NCBI RefSeq assembly: GCF_001650905.1
Contig: NZ_LXYG01000019.1
Span: 186,001-250,000, forward strand
Reading direction: 5' to 3'
Source of the DNA: Balneola sp. EhC07
GTDB taxonomy: Bacteria; Bacteroidota; Rhodothermia; Balneolales; Balneolaceae
DNA length: 64,000 bases
The position numbers and the translations under genes were made by a program. Positions within the stretch are counted from its first letter, which is position 1, and each line of letters begins with the position of its first letter. Of the stretch, positions 51,999 through 60,015 are shown piece after piece. Under the pieces are notes generated by a model that saw nothing but the letters and a program-made list of their open reading frames with translations, was not told where the DNA came from and made no database searches.

Positions 51999-52547
51999 AT
52001 GAATAAGCGATTACTTTTAATAACCGGACTTTTACTTTTAGCTGCAATTTCAAGGATGATTCCCCACCCGTATAATTTTGCACCTATAGGGGCAATGTCG
52101 TTATTCGGAGCAGCTTATTTTTCTAACAAAAGATTAGCCTTCATACTTCCTTTACTAGCATTTTTTGTAAGCGATCTGTTAGTGAATAACATACTCTATG
52201 CTGACTATTACTCTGGTTTTGTATTCATCTCCCCCGGCTTTTACTGGACTTACGGTGCTATGATAGCAATTGTAGTTGCAGGTATTTTTATTCTCAAAAA
52301 AGTGAACTTCAAAAGAGTTATAGGTGGTGCTTTCTCCGCTTCTGTGCTGTTCTTTATAATCTCAAATTTCGGAGTATGGATCAGTACTCCGACTTATGAT
52401 CTCACTCTCTCAGGCTTTGTCGCATGTTATGTAGCTGCAATTCCTTTCTTTCATATGACTGTTTTAGGAGATCTATTTTACTGTGGAGTTCTTTTTGGCC
52501 TCTTTGAGTTTGCTAAATATAAAGTCCCGGAATTAAAAGCAGCATAG
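51999..52547 (+). CDS. DUF6580 family membrane protein
   Basis: 182 residues with about five membrane segments and no soluble domain. The start NKRLLLITGLLLLAAISRMIPHPYNFAPIGAMSLFGAAYF and the later FFVSDLLVNN and FHMTVLGDLFYCGVLFG are the features of DUF6580, a family that resembles the substrate-binding (S) component of ECF transporters in size and layout. No ECF ATPase lies nearby. It is separated by 67 bp from the DUF4956 gene and may or may not share its transcript. Confidence 0.75.
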   Translation: MNKRLLLITGLLLLAAISRMIPHPYNFAPIGAMSLFGAAYFSNKRLAFILPLLAFFVSDLLVNNILYADYYSGFVFISPGFYWTYGAMIAIVVAGIFILKKVNFKRVIGGAFSASVLFFIISNFGVWISTPTYDLTLSGFVACYVAAIPFFHMTVLGDLFYCGVLFGLFEFAKYKVPELKAA

Positions 52548-52614
52548 TTTCTTAAAGTCAAAAAGAGTGTTATACTCTGTGAGTTAACTATAAGATCAGC
52601 ATAACCTCTTTTAG

Positions 52615-53298
52615 ATGTTTGAATTGTTTCCGGATCAACCGGTTTATGACTATCCTACATTACTGAATGTAACATATTCTTTGATTTGGGCATTTGTGCT
52701 TTCATCAATCATTGCTATTACTCACAAAGTAACTTTTACAGGACATCAGTATCCTAAAAACTTTTTTCAGGCGTTGGCATTGGGCTCAATTGTTTCTGCA
52801 ATGGTAATGATGGCCATTGGCGATAGCTTAGCCCGTGGTCTTGGAGCATTTGGTGCACTGGCTATTATTCGTTTCAGAACCAGAATACAGGACGCCAGAA
52901 ATATTCTTTTTATATTTGCAGCTTTAAGTGTGGGTTTGGCAATTGGTATTTTTGGTTATACAATTGCTTTTGCAGGTACCATTATCTACTGTACGATGGC
53001 GTTAATTCTACATTTTACCCCTTTCAGCACAAAAACCGGAATGCGTGGACGTTTGCTTTTCAGGCTCAGTGATTCTGACCCTACAAAATTAGCGAAAGTT
53101 ACCGGCGTAATCGGAAAGTACTGTGCAGACTTTCATGATGTTGAAGTTACTTCCAGAAATTCCGGACGGTTTGATTATGAATATGAAATCGAAATGAATC
53201 TGGACGCTGACAATACAGCTTTTTTGACAGAGCTCCAGCAAGTTGAATCTATTACAAGAGTTCGTGTTACCTTCAAAAATATTCAGGAAACTAATTAG
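52615..53298 (+). CDS. DUF4956 membrane protein, first gene of an export-like operon
   Basis: 227 residues. Four predicted membrane segments (about 20-37, 55-75, 82-100 and 105-130), then a soluble C-terminal domain (about 140-225) with an ACT-like alternation. The conserved block GAFGALAIIRFRTRIQDARNILFIFAALSVGLAIG near 82-115 is the DUF4956 signature and also recalls MgtC. DUF4956 usually accompanies VTC-type polyphosphate or CotH genes. Here it stands 8 bp before a HlyD-type adaptor and then a TolC-like gene, which suggests it is the inner-membrane component. No pump of the ABC, RND or MFS type is present. Confidence 0.85.
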   Translation: MFELFPDQPVYDYPTLLNVTYSLIWAFVLSSIIAITHKVTFTGHQYPKNFFQALALGSIVSAMVMMAIGDSLARGLGAFGALAIIRFRTRIQDARNILFIFAALSVGLAIGIFGYTIAFAGTIIYCTMALILHFTPFSTKTGMRGRLLFRLSDSDPTKLAKVTGVIGKYCADFHDVEVTSRNSGRFDYEYEIEMNLDADNTAFLTELQQVESITRVRVTFKNIQETN

Positions 53299-53306
53299 GG
53301 GTAATT

Positions 53307-54287
53307 ATGTCTAGAGTAAATTCCTTTTATGTTTTCATCTTCCTTGCCTTTGTAACGCTGATGACCGTTAATTCCTTTTACTTCAAAGGAAGCAGTTCTT
53401 TTCTTGGAGTCACCTATGCCAAAGCATATAAGATCAATGCAGAGAAATCGGGCATCATAAATAACCTCTTAGTAGTCCCTGGGCAGGAAGTCCAAAAAGG
53501 TGACAAACTCATTGAAGTGGAAAGCCCGCAATTAAATCTGGATATCCAGAAACTCAGAAAAGAAATTGAGCTCTTCAAATCAGAAAAAAGAGAAAAAAAA
53601 GCATTACTTGATTCAAAAATAAAGCTTTTAGAGTCTGAAAAATCTATCCTCAAAGGCGAGATTGAAAATGACATAAAGCTTATTCAAAATGAAATAGATC
53701 TTAACAACAAGCTTACTCAAACCATCTCTAAAGATATCCCCACGGATTCTTTAACCGCTCTTAAACTTCAGATCAAGTCTATCCGGGAAAAGGGAAACCT
53801 GGAACTTCAGGGGTTAGATATTCGAATTCTGGATCTCAAACAGGAAGACGAATTCGATCAGTCTCAAATTCAGTCTAAAATTGAACTGGCAAATGAGGAA
53901 CTGGAGTGGAAACTTCGTGAAGAAAGAAGACTAAATAAGTTCGCTACTTTTTCCGGTGTTATTGAAAATGTATACGTAAAAGAAGGGGAAGAAGTAGAGG
54001 CTTTTACATCGCTGGTTTCCATAAACCCTAAACATCCAACATCTGTTGTTGGTTACTTAGTTGGTAAAAAGGAAAGAGACAGAGAACTGGGTGAAATTGT
54101 TACTGTGAAATCTCTGGAACAGCCCCAACTGGAAATTCAGGGTAAGATCATTGGGTTTGGCGCGGTCGTGGAACTTCCACAAATTATGGAAAAGGATAAT
54201 TCTCTTACTACTTTCGGTCTGGAGATCTTCATTGAAATTCCTGAGGATAATCCACTCGTTGTGGGTGAGCAGATCATCGTTAAGTAA
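53307..54287 (+). CDS. HlyD-family periplasmic adaptor
   Basis: 326 residues. One N-terminal membrane anchor (about 8-24), then a biotinyl/lipoyl-like half (INAEKSGIINNLLVVPGQEVQKGDKLIEVES, near 43-72), a long coiled-coil hairpin (about 75-210, with repeated KLLESEKSI and LEWKLREERRL stretches), and the second lipoyl half with FSGVIENVYVKEGEEVEAFTSLVSI near 218. Then a beta-barrel domain. It bridges an inner-membrane component to the outer membrane. Its stop overlaps the ATG of the TolC-like gene (TAATG), showing tight coupling. Confidence 0.9.
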   Translation: MSRVNSFYVFIFLAFVTLMTVNSFYFKGSSSFLGVTYAKAYKINAEKSGIINNLLVVPGQEVQKGDKLIEVESPQLNLDIQKLRKEIELFKSEKREKKALLDSKIKLLESEKSILKGEIENDIKLIQNEIDLNNKLTQTISKDIPTDSLTALKLQIKSIREKGNLELQGLDIRILDLKQEDEFDQSQIQSKIELANEELEWKLREERRLNKFATFSGVIENVYVKEGEEVEAFTSLVSINPKHPTSVVGYLVGKKERDRELGEIVTVKSLEQPQLEIQGKIIGFGAVVELPQIMEKDNSLTTFGLEIFIEIPEDNPLVVGEQIIVK

Positions 54288-55519
54288 TGGCAAAACGTAT
54301 TACATTTTTCATTCTAACCTTCCTTTTTTCAGGATGGAATACAGTTTTTGCGCAAACTACAGTCTCCGATTTTTTATTAACAGCTTTTGAGGATATTAAT
54401 ATTAAGGGATACGACGCCTCTATTGATTTTATTTCTCCACGGAATTACCGTCTGCCCGTTGTCGAAGATCTGGAATTTCGATACAGCAACGACGAATTTA
54501 CATTAGAAGATCAGCAGTATGCCCTGAGGTTCAGGCCAGGAAATCCGTGGAAAATACGTCGCAATAATGCTCTTTTTAATGCTACAAAAAAGGAATTATC
54601 CATCCGTAAGCAGATCCAGTATCAGGAAAACCTGGAAATGAGATATGAACTTGCCGCTGAATATCTCCTTGATATTCGATTGAGGAAAATTGAAGAACAG
54701 AAGTATGCTTTAATTCAAAAAAGGGTAGACATTCTTAGCACAAATATGGAGAGTTCTCTTTTTAATGCTAAGGATTTTGTTGAGGCTAAAATGGATCAAG
54801 TGGATGCTATTACAAATCAGGATGATCTCAATGTTTCTCTTTCACAAACAAAAAAAGAAATTACTTCTTTACTTCAACAAGCGGATATTGAGTGGAATAA
54901 TGAACTGTTGATTTCTGTAACTGCAATTGAAAACGTTTCTGACGAAGTTGCTTTAAATTCTTTCTCTTCTTTAGAACTGGATCTTATTTCTCAGCGAATT
55001 GAAGTAGCAAAAAGAGAGGTGAAATTAGAGAAAGCCGATTTTAACGTTGGCTATTTCCAAACCGAGTACTATCCCGAAAAAAACCGGGACTCTGATTTCG
55101 GTATCGCATTTGGAATAAGTATTCCGATCTTCAAATCTAACAAAAATCAGATAGCCGAGCGTAAACTGGACGAGATTGAACTTAAAGGTGAACTCGCCGC
55201 TGAACAATTTCAGGATTCAGTAAAAAGAATTACTGAATATGAATATCTGAAAAGTCTGATAAGTCAACATGAAATTCTTACAGACCGAATAAACACGTTA
55301 GATCTGGTTAGCCTTAAAAAAAATCTTAGTCAAATCGAGGACAATAATCCTCTTACTATTCTTGAACTCGAAGAAGGAATACTAAAACTAAAAGAATTAG
55401 AGCTTAAGTCATACAGGCGTGTGGTGGAACAATATATTGAGTTTTTGAACACGTTTAATGTACTTACGCAGCTTCCGCTTACAAATTATCTCTCCGAAAG
55501 TCTGGAAACATTCGAATGA
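54287..55519 (+). CDS. TolC-like outer membrane efflux protein
   Basis: 410 residues with a signal peptide (cleavage near TVFAQT). The mature part is mostly long helices, two repeats of the helical hairpin type (about 85-200 and 225-400), separated by short strand-rich parts with AFGISIPIFKSNKNQIAERKLDEIEL near 275, a motif seen in TolC family insertion loops. Similarity is recognisable from helix periodicity and pattern rather than from a strict motif, so the family call is moderate. It overlaps the adaptor gene before it and the SDR gene after it (ATGA). Confidence 0.75.
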   Translation: MAKRITFFILTFLFSGWNTVFAQTTVSDFLLTAFEDINIKGYDASIDFISPRNYRLPVVEDLEFRYSNDEFTLEDQQYALRFRPGNPWKIRRNNALFNATKKELSIRKQIQYQENLEMRYELAAEYLLDIRLRKIEEQKYALIQKRVDILSTNMESSLFNAKDFVEAKMDQVDAITNQDDLNVSLSQTKKEITSLLQQADIEWNNELLISVTAIENVSDEVALNSFSSLELDLISQRIEVAKREVKLEKADFNVGYFQTEYYPEKNRDSDFGIAFGISIPIFKSNKNQIAERKLDEIELKGELAAEQFQDSVKRITEYEYLKSLISQHEILTDRINTLDLVSLKKNLSQIEDNNPLTILELEEGILKLKELELKSYRRVVEQYIEFLNTFNVLTQLPLTNYLSESLETFE

Positions 55520-56235
55520 AAAATATACTTATTACAGGTGCTACTTCCGGAATTGGCCGTGAACTCGCACTTCAACTCGCAGAAGCAGGTAACAAAGTTG
55601 GTTTGATGGGGCGTAGAACTGAGAAACTTGAATCAATCCAAAAAGAAATTGGTGAAAATGCTTTCATACGCACATTAGATGTCACCGATCTTGATGAAGC
55701 TGAAAATGTATATCGGGATCTTATTAATGAAATGGGCGGAATGGATATGATGATCCTGAATGCCGGAGTAGGGGTAGATAAAATTATGTCTCCATGGAAA
55801 GCAGACAAGCTTACTATTGAAGTTAATGTACTTGCTTTCTCACACGGACTTCATTTTGCGTTTGATTTCTTTCGAAGACAAGGACATGGACATATTGTTG
55901 GAATGTCATCGATTGCATCGCACTTGGCTTCATATAAAGCGGCTGTCTATACAGCTTCAAAACATTTTGTATCTAATTATATGACCGGATTTCGCCAAAA
56001 AGCGAAACGTATACCGGCTGACATTACAGTAACTGATATAAAACCCGGATTTGTAAAATCTGAAATGACCGAAAATGTACCCCGTATGTTTTGGGTTGCT
56101 GATACGGATAAAGCCGTTAGACAGATGATCAATGGTCTAGATAAAAAAAGAAACATTGTTTACATCACGAAAAGATGGGTACTTGTTGCATGGCTAGCGC
56201 GACTTACCCCTCAATTTGTTTGGGATCGCATCTAA
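55516..56235 (+). CDS. Short-chain dehydrogenase/reductase
   Basis: 239 residues, classical SDR. Gly-rich dinucleotide motif GATSGIGRELA at residue 8, Asp in TLDVTDLDEA near 56, NAGVG near 82, the catalytic Ser in IVGMSSIASHLASYKA near 132, and the YxxxK pair in VYTASKHFVSNYM near 148. Substrate is not predictable. Starts 4 bp inside the TolC-like gene, so it is translated with the export-like operon and may modify its cargo. Confidence 0.92.
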   Translation: MKNILITGATSGIGRELALQLAEAGNKVGLMGRRTEKLESIQKEIGENAFIRTLDVTDLDEAENVYRDLINEMGGMDMMILNAGVGVDKIMSPWKADKLTIEVNVLAFSHGLHFAFDFFRRQGHGHIVGMSSIASHLASYKAAVYTASKHFVSNYMTGFRQKAKRIPADITVTDIKPGFVKSEMTENVPRMFWVADTDKAVRQMINGLDKKRNIVYITKRWVLVAWLARLTPQFVWDRI

Positions 56236-56295
56236 AGTTTTACTTATCAAAATGGAATTTTTGTTTAGATTCTGAGAAACTAACGATATTTCACT

Positions 56296-57444
56296 ATGCG
56301 TATTCTACTTTTTGTTCTTGTTACCCTATTAATCAGTTGTTCTTCAAAAGAATCTAAAGACCTGATCCCTGAAAAAAGCGGCCCCTCTTCCATGTCTTTG
56401 GGATATCTGGAAGCTCCGGCAGGATTTGAGGTCTCCGTATTTGCTGAAGGTGTTACTAATGCCCGACAAATGGTCATGAGTGATTCGGGTATTCTTTATG
56501 TAGGATCGCGTCGTGAGGGAAAAGTATACGCTGTTGTAGATAACAACAATGACTTCCTGGCCGATTCTGTTTACACGATCATTGAGGGATTAAGATTACC
56601 AAATGGAGTGGCATATAAAGATGGCTCTCTTTTTGTAGCTGAAGTCAGTAAGATCTGGCGTTTCGACGATATCGATCAAAATTATGCTGATTCTCCTGAA
56701 CCGGTTTTAGTTACAGATGAACTGCCAACTGAAGGACATCACGGCTGGAAATACATCGCTTTTGGTCCTGATGATAAGCTTTATGTTCCGATTGGTGCAC
56801 CTTGTAATATTTGTAATCATGAAGAAGATAATCCGCTATTTGCCACTCTTACCAAAATGAATGCAGATGGTTCTGAACATGAAATTGTTGCCAAGGGAAT
56901 TCGAAATACAGTCGGGTTTACATGGCATCCTGAAACAGGAAATATCTGGTTTACAGATAACGGTAGAGACTGGCTTGGTGATGATATCCCTCCTTGTGAG
57001 TTAAATGAAATTACAGGAGAGAATCAGCATTTTGGTTATCCCTATTTACACGGCAATGATGTATGGGACCCAAAATTTGGAGAAGATGGAAAACCTATGG
57101 CCTACCGTTTTAAAAAACCGGTTCAGGAACTAGGTGCACATGTTGCTCCACTTGGTGTGATTTTTTACACCGGAAATATGTTTCCAACTAGCTATAAAAA
57201 CAGAGCTCTGATCGCAGAACATGGTAGTTGGAACCGCAGTTCAAAAGTCGGATATCAAATTTCTCAGGTTATTTTTGATGATGAAGGCAATCCAACAGAG
57301 TATAAACCTTTCATTACAGGCTGGTTAGCCGGAGAGGAAGATATAAAAGGTCGTCCGGTTTCCATCCTTCAGTTAGACGATGGTTCTTTACTCATCTCTG
57401 ATGATGATTCCGGCAAAATATACAGAGTCACTTATTCCATTTAG
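56296..57444 (+). CDS. Lipoprotein with PQQ-type sugar/sorbosone dehydrogenase propeller
   Basis: 382 residues. Lipobox LISC near residue 15 makes it a lipoprotein. The mature protein is a six-bladed propeller of the GSDH/sorbosone-dehydrogenase type: PAGFEVSVFAEGVTNARQM near 43, PTEGHHGWKYIAFGPDDKLYVPIGAPCNICN near 150, a region TFTWHPETGNIWFTDNGRDWLGDD near 220, and ISDDDSGKIYRV at the end. The family oxidises sugars or related alcohols with PQQ, often in the periplasm. PQQ use is inferred from the family. It starts 60 bp after the SDR gene. Confidence 0.82.
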   Translation: MRILLFVLVTLLISCSSKESKDLIPEKSGPSSMSLGYLEAPAGFEVSVFAEGVTNARQMVMSDSGILYVGSRREGKVYAVVDNNNDFLADSVYTIIEGLRLPNGVAYKDGSLFVAEVSKIWRFDDIDQNYADSPEPVLVTDELPTEGHHGWKYIAFGPDDKLYVPIGAPCNICNHEEDNPLFATLTKMNADGSEHEIVAKGIRNTVGFTWHPETGNIWFTDNGRDWLGDDIPPCELNEITGENQHFGYPYLHGNDVWDPKFGEDGKPMAYRFKKPVQELGAHVAPLGVIFYTGNMFPTSYKNRALIAEHGSWNRSSKVGYQISQVIFDDEGNPTEYKPFITGWLAGEEDIKGRPVSILQLDDGSLLISDDDSGKIYRVTYSI

Positions 57445-57485
57445 ATTCTTTTTGAGAATATATCACAAAGAACGTTTTTAGTGCT

Positions 57486-57493
57486 TATCTTTG
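57486..57493 (+). promoter_or_regulatory. Candidate Bacteroidota-type -7 box
   Basis: TATCTTTG (fits TAnnTTTG) lies 40 bp before the dehydrogenase ATG. I do not see a good -33 TTG at the usual distance, so confidence is low. Confidence 0.35.
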
Positions 57494-57532
57494 TTGCTTA
57501 ACAAAAGAACATTGAATATCTAAAATCTCTTC

Positions 57533-58534
57533 ATGAAGAACGTTGTACTTATTCCGGGTGACGGAATTGGCATTGAAATCACAGCTGCTGTAAAAACAAT
57601 TTTAGAAACTGCAGGCGCCCCAATTAATTGGATCGAATGTGAAGCAGGGTTAGGAGCATATCGAAAACTAGGTAATCCTTTACCTGATGAAACCGTTGCT
57701 GCGATTGAGGAACACAGAATTGCACTAAAAGGACCTCTTACAACTCCTGTTGGTACCGGGTTTAGATCTATTAATGTAGCATTAAGACAAAAGTTCAACC
57801 TCTTCAGTAATATTCGTCCTGCTATCACTCTCCCAAATGTTGATACTCCATTCAAATCCGTAGATATGGTGATATTCCGGGAAAACACTCAGGGATTGTA
57901 TATCGGCAAAGAGCATTGGATCGATGAAAACAAACACGCTGAAAGTATAGCTGTAGTAACAGAAGAAGCCAGTAGAAAAATTATTACCGCCGCTTTTGAA
58001 TACGCACGTACTAAAGAAATGGAAAAGGTTACTCTTGTCCACAAAGCAAATATTTTGAAACTGACTACCGGTTTATTTTTAGAAGTAGGACGTTCAGTAG
58101 CAAAGGATTTTCCTGATATCGAATTTCAAGATTTGATCGTTGACAATATGGCCATGCAAATGGTTATGCGTCCTGAACAGTTTGACGTTGTTGTAACCAC
58201 AAACCTATTCGGGGATATTTTATCCGATCTAGCTTCAGGATTAGTTGGAGGGCTTGGAGTAACAGGGTCTGCAAATATCGGAGACGATGCTGCCATGTTT
58301 GAAGCTGTTCACGGATCTGCTCCTGACATTGCCGGTCAAAATAAAGCTAACCCGATTGCTTTACTTTTCTCATCGTTAATGATGTTGGAACATCTTGATG
58401 AAAAGCCAATTGCTGAAAATATCCGAAAAGCCATTTACAAAACCTTAGTAGAGAAAAAAGCAAAGTGTACTATGGATATTGGAGGTAAAGGAACTACGGA
58501 TTCATTTACTGAAGCCGTTTGCAGCAACCTTTGA
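57533..58534 (+). CDS. Isocitrate/isopropylmalate dehydrogenase family protein
   Basis: 333 residues, NAD-type decarboxylating dehydrogenase fold. VVLIPGDGIGIEITAAVKTILE at the start, GPLTTPVGTGFRSINVALRQKFNLFSNIRP near 70 with the phosphate-binding Ser and Arg residues, FRENTQGLYIGKEHWID near 113, VHKANILKLTTGLF near 164, DNMAMQMVMRPEQFDVVVTTNLFGDILSDLASGLVGGLGV near 200, and HGSAPDIAGQNKANP near 258. The SxNxxLR pattern and size resemble NAD-dependent isocitrate dehydrogenase more than isopropylmalate dehydrogenase. No leucine genes are adjacent. Confidence 0.92.
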   Translation: MKNVVLIPGDGIGIEITAAVKTILETAGAPINWIECEAGLGAYRKLGNPLPDETVAAIEEHRIALKGPLTTPVGTGFRSINVALRQKFNLFSNIRPAITLPNVDTPFKSVDMVIFRENTQGLYIGKEHWIDENKHAESIAVVTEEASRKIITAAFEYARTKEMEKVTLVHKANILKLTTGLFLEVGRSVAKDFPDIEFQDLIVDNMAMQMVMRPEQFDVVVTTNLFGDILSDLASGLVGGLGVTGSANIGDDAAMFEAVHGSAPDIAGQNKANPIALLFSSLMMLEHLDEKPIAENIRKAIYKTLVEKKAKCTMDIGGKGTTDSFTEAVCSNL

Positions 58535-58557
58535 GATTTTAAATAAATCTAGATCAG

Positions 58558-58587
58558 AAAAAAGGCAGAAGTTATTCTGCCTTTTTT
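58558..58587. terminator. Bidirectional terminator between convergent genes
   Basis: AAAAAAGGCAGAA, loop GTTA, TTCTGCCTTTTTT. A T run follows the stem on either strand, so it can end both the dehydrogenase transcript and the convergent holin-like transcript. Confidence 0.88.
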
Positions 58588-58589
58588 AT

Positions 58590-58916
58590 TTAAAATACTC
58601 TGAAAAGAATTCCGCTAACAAGTGACATCACAATCCCGAAGACGAGCGCCCACCAAAAATTCTTGATCTTAAACCCTTCAACTAATGCATCAACTAACAT
58701 TATCATTAATGTGTTAATGACTAAAGCGAACAAACCAAGGGTTAAAATAGAAACGGGTAATGCGATGAATTGTAATATTGGTGTAAGAAATGTATTTACA
58801 ATTGCCAGCAAAGCAGCTACAACAATTGCACTCCAAAAGTTTTTTATTTCAACACCGGGTAGTATTTTTGCGGTTGCGAATACTGCAACACTATTTAAAA
58901 GCCAAGCCCAAATCAT
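58590..58916 (-). CDS. Phage holin family 4 (YvlD-like) membrane protein
   Basis: 108 residues, almost entirely hydrophobic, with four membrane segments. The sequence MIWAWLLNSVAVFATAKILPGVEIKNF at the start and VNTFLTPILQFIALPVSILTLGLFALVINTLMIMLVDAL in the middle is the signature of the superfamily 4 phage holin/YvlD-like proteins. These are chromosomal membrane proteins of unknown function; there is no phage context here. It is convergent with the dehydrogenase gene and divergent from the acetyltransferase gene. Confidence 0.88.
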   Translation of the reverse strand: MIWAWLLNSVAVFATAKILPGVEIKNFWSAIVVAALLAIVNTFLTPILQFIALPVSILTLGLFALVINTLMIMLVDALVEGFKIKNFWWALVFGIVMSLVSGILFRVF

Positions 58917-58981
58917 AATGGTATAGTTTGGTTAAAATTCAATTTTGCTTACGCGAGCTCACTTATTTTGTTTAGATATTC

Positions 58982-59434
58982 ATGAAAAAAATTATTTCCG
59001 GCTTTGACGAACTAACTAATGTTCAATTATATGACTTGCTTAAATTACGTCAAGATGTATTTATAATAGAGCAAAATTGTATTTATCCTGATCTTGACGG
59101 GTATGATAAAAAAGCTCTTCATCTTCTTATTTATGAACATGATAATCTCGTCGCTTATTCAAGAATTTTTGCCCCTGATGTTAAATACAAAGCGGAAACT
59201 TCTATAGGAAGAATTATAGTGTCGCAAGAGAAGAGAGGAGGAAATTTAGGAAAAACACTAATTGAGAAAAGTATCAACTACTGTATTACAAATTATCCAA
59301 ATAGTGATATCAGAATAGAGGCTCAGGCGAAGCTCAAAAACTATTACTCACAACTTGGATTTATTGGAGATAGTGATATTTATTTAGTTGACGGGATCGA
59401 CCATTTACAAATGGTCTACAAAGCTAAGAACTAA
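58982..59434 (+). CDS. ElaA-like GNAT acetyltransferase
   Basis: 150 residues. GNAT fold of the ElaA type: NVQLYDLLKLRQDVFIIEQNCIYPDLDGYDKKALHL at 18-53, SIGRIIVSQEKRGGNLGKTLIEKSI near 80 with the acetyl-CoA loop (RGxGxG-like, RGGNLG), and the terminal AQAKLKNYYSQLGFIG. The acceptor is unknown. Its 3' end overlaps the convergent Hpt gene by 11 bases, and the overlap holds the palindrome AAGAACT-A-AGTTCTT (59427-59441). Confidence 0.9.
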   Translation: MKKIISGFDELTNVQLYDLLKLRQDVFIIEQNCIYPDLDGYDKKALHLLIYEHDNLVAYSRIFAPDVKYKAETSIGRIIVSQEKRGGNLGKTLIEKSINYCITNYPNSDIRIEAQAKLKNYYSQLGFIGDSDIYLVDGIDHLQMVYKAKN

Positions 59435-59780
59435 GTTCTTTTATCTTAATTTCAAAACTAGTTAGTGCTTCGTTGAAATTTCGTTTAATTGATTCAACGA
59501 GTTCAGGCATACGTTCAATTTGTTCTCTGTTTCTGGCTTTTGTTTCCAGATCTGCAACAAGCATGTGAGTATCATCCATGCCTACGTATTGAAAGGTGGG
59601 TTTTAGTTTATGGGCTTCAGCTCTTACAGCATCCCAATCTCCATCCTTTACATTTTTTTCTAAGTTGGATAATTGATCGGGGGTATCCTTTACGAAAAGC
59701 CTAAGCATCTCTACAATCATCTCCGAGCTCCCTCCTGTAACCTCTTCTAAATATGACAAATCCAATTCGCTATTCATCAC
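59424..59780 (-). CDS. Hpt domain protein (histidine phosphotransfer)
   Basis: 118 residues forming a single helical Hpt domain, with the phosphorylated His in VRAEAHKLKPTFQYVG near residue 52. It relays phosphate between a hybrid kinase and a response regulator. No hybrid kinase is next to it; the partial GAF-kinase at the window end has no receiver in the visible part. Its 3' end overlaps the acetyltransferase gene. Confidence 0.88.
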   Translation of the reverse strand: MMNSELDLSYLEEVTGGSSEMIVEMLRLFVKDTPDQLSNLEKNVKDGDWDAVRAEAHKLKPTFQYVGMDDTHMLVADLETKARNREQIERMPELVESIKRNFNEALTSFEIKIKELSS

Positions 59781-59830
59781 AAAGAATTCAGATTTAAATA
59801 GAGTTTAATAAGTCTTTTCAATTTTCTCAA

Positions 59831-59905
59831 TTAAGCTGTAAAAATTACAATTCCGACTAACACCAAAACTGTAATTTTGAAAATCAGAGCTTTCCAGTTT
59901 TTCAT
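59831..59905 (-). CDS. Possible 24-residue membrane microprotein
   Basis: ATG at 59905, stop at 59831. The product is MKNWKALIFKI followed by a hydrophobic stretch ending VLVGIVIFTA, one possible membrane helix with a charged N-terminus. It lies in the 235-bp gap between the Hpt and glmS genes. The frame is very short and could be chance, but its charge and hydrophobic layout look like a small membrane protein. Low confidence. Confidence 0.3.
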   Translation of the reverse strand: MKNWKALIFKITVLVLVGIVIFTA

Positions 59906-60015
59906 TTTCTTTATTTACTAACCATGAACATTCCAAGAATTGAAAAAAACAAATTCCTGAGTTAAAAACAAGTTATCCACATTTTTTATTTTAATAAAAA
60001 ACAACAGTTGGATAA

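Noticed and set aside
58590-58916. Holin-like protein as a sign of a prophage
   Set aside because: Superfamily 4 holin-like proteins are normal chromosomal genes; no integrase, capsid or lysis gene is present in the window.
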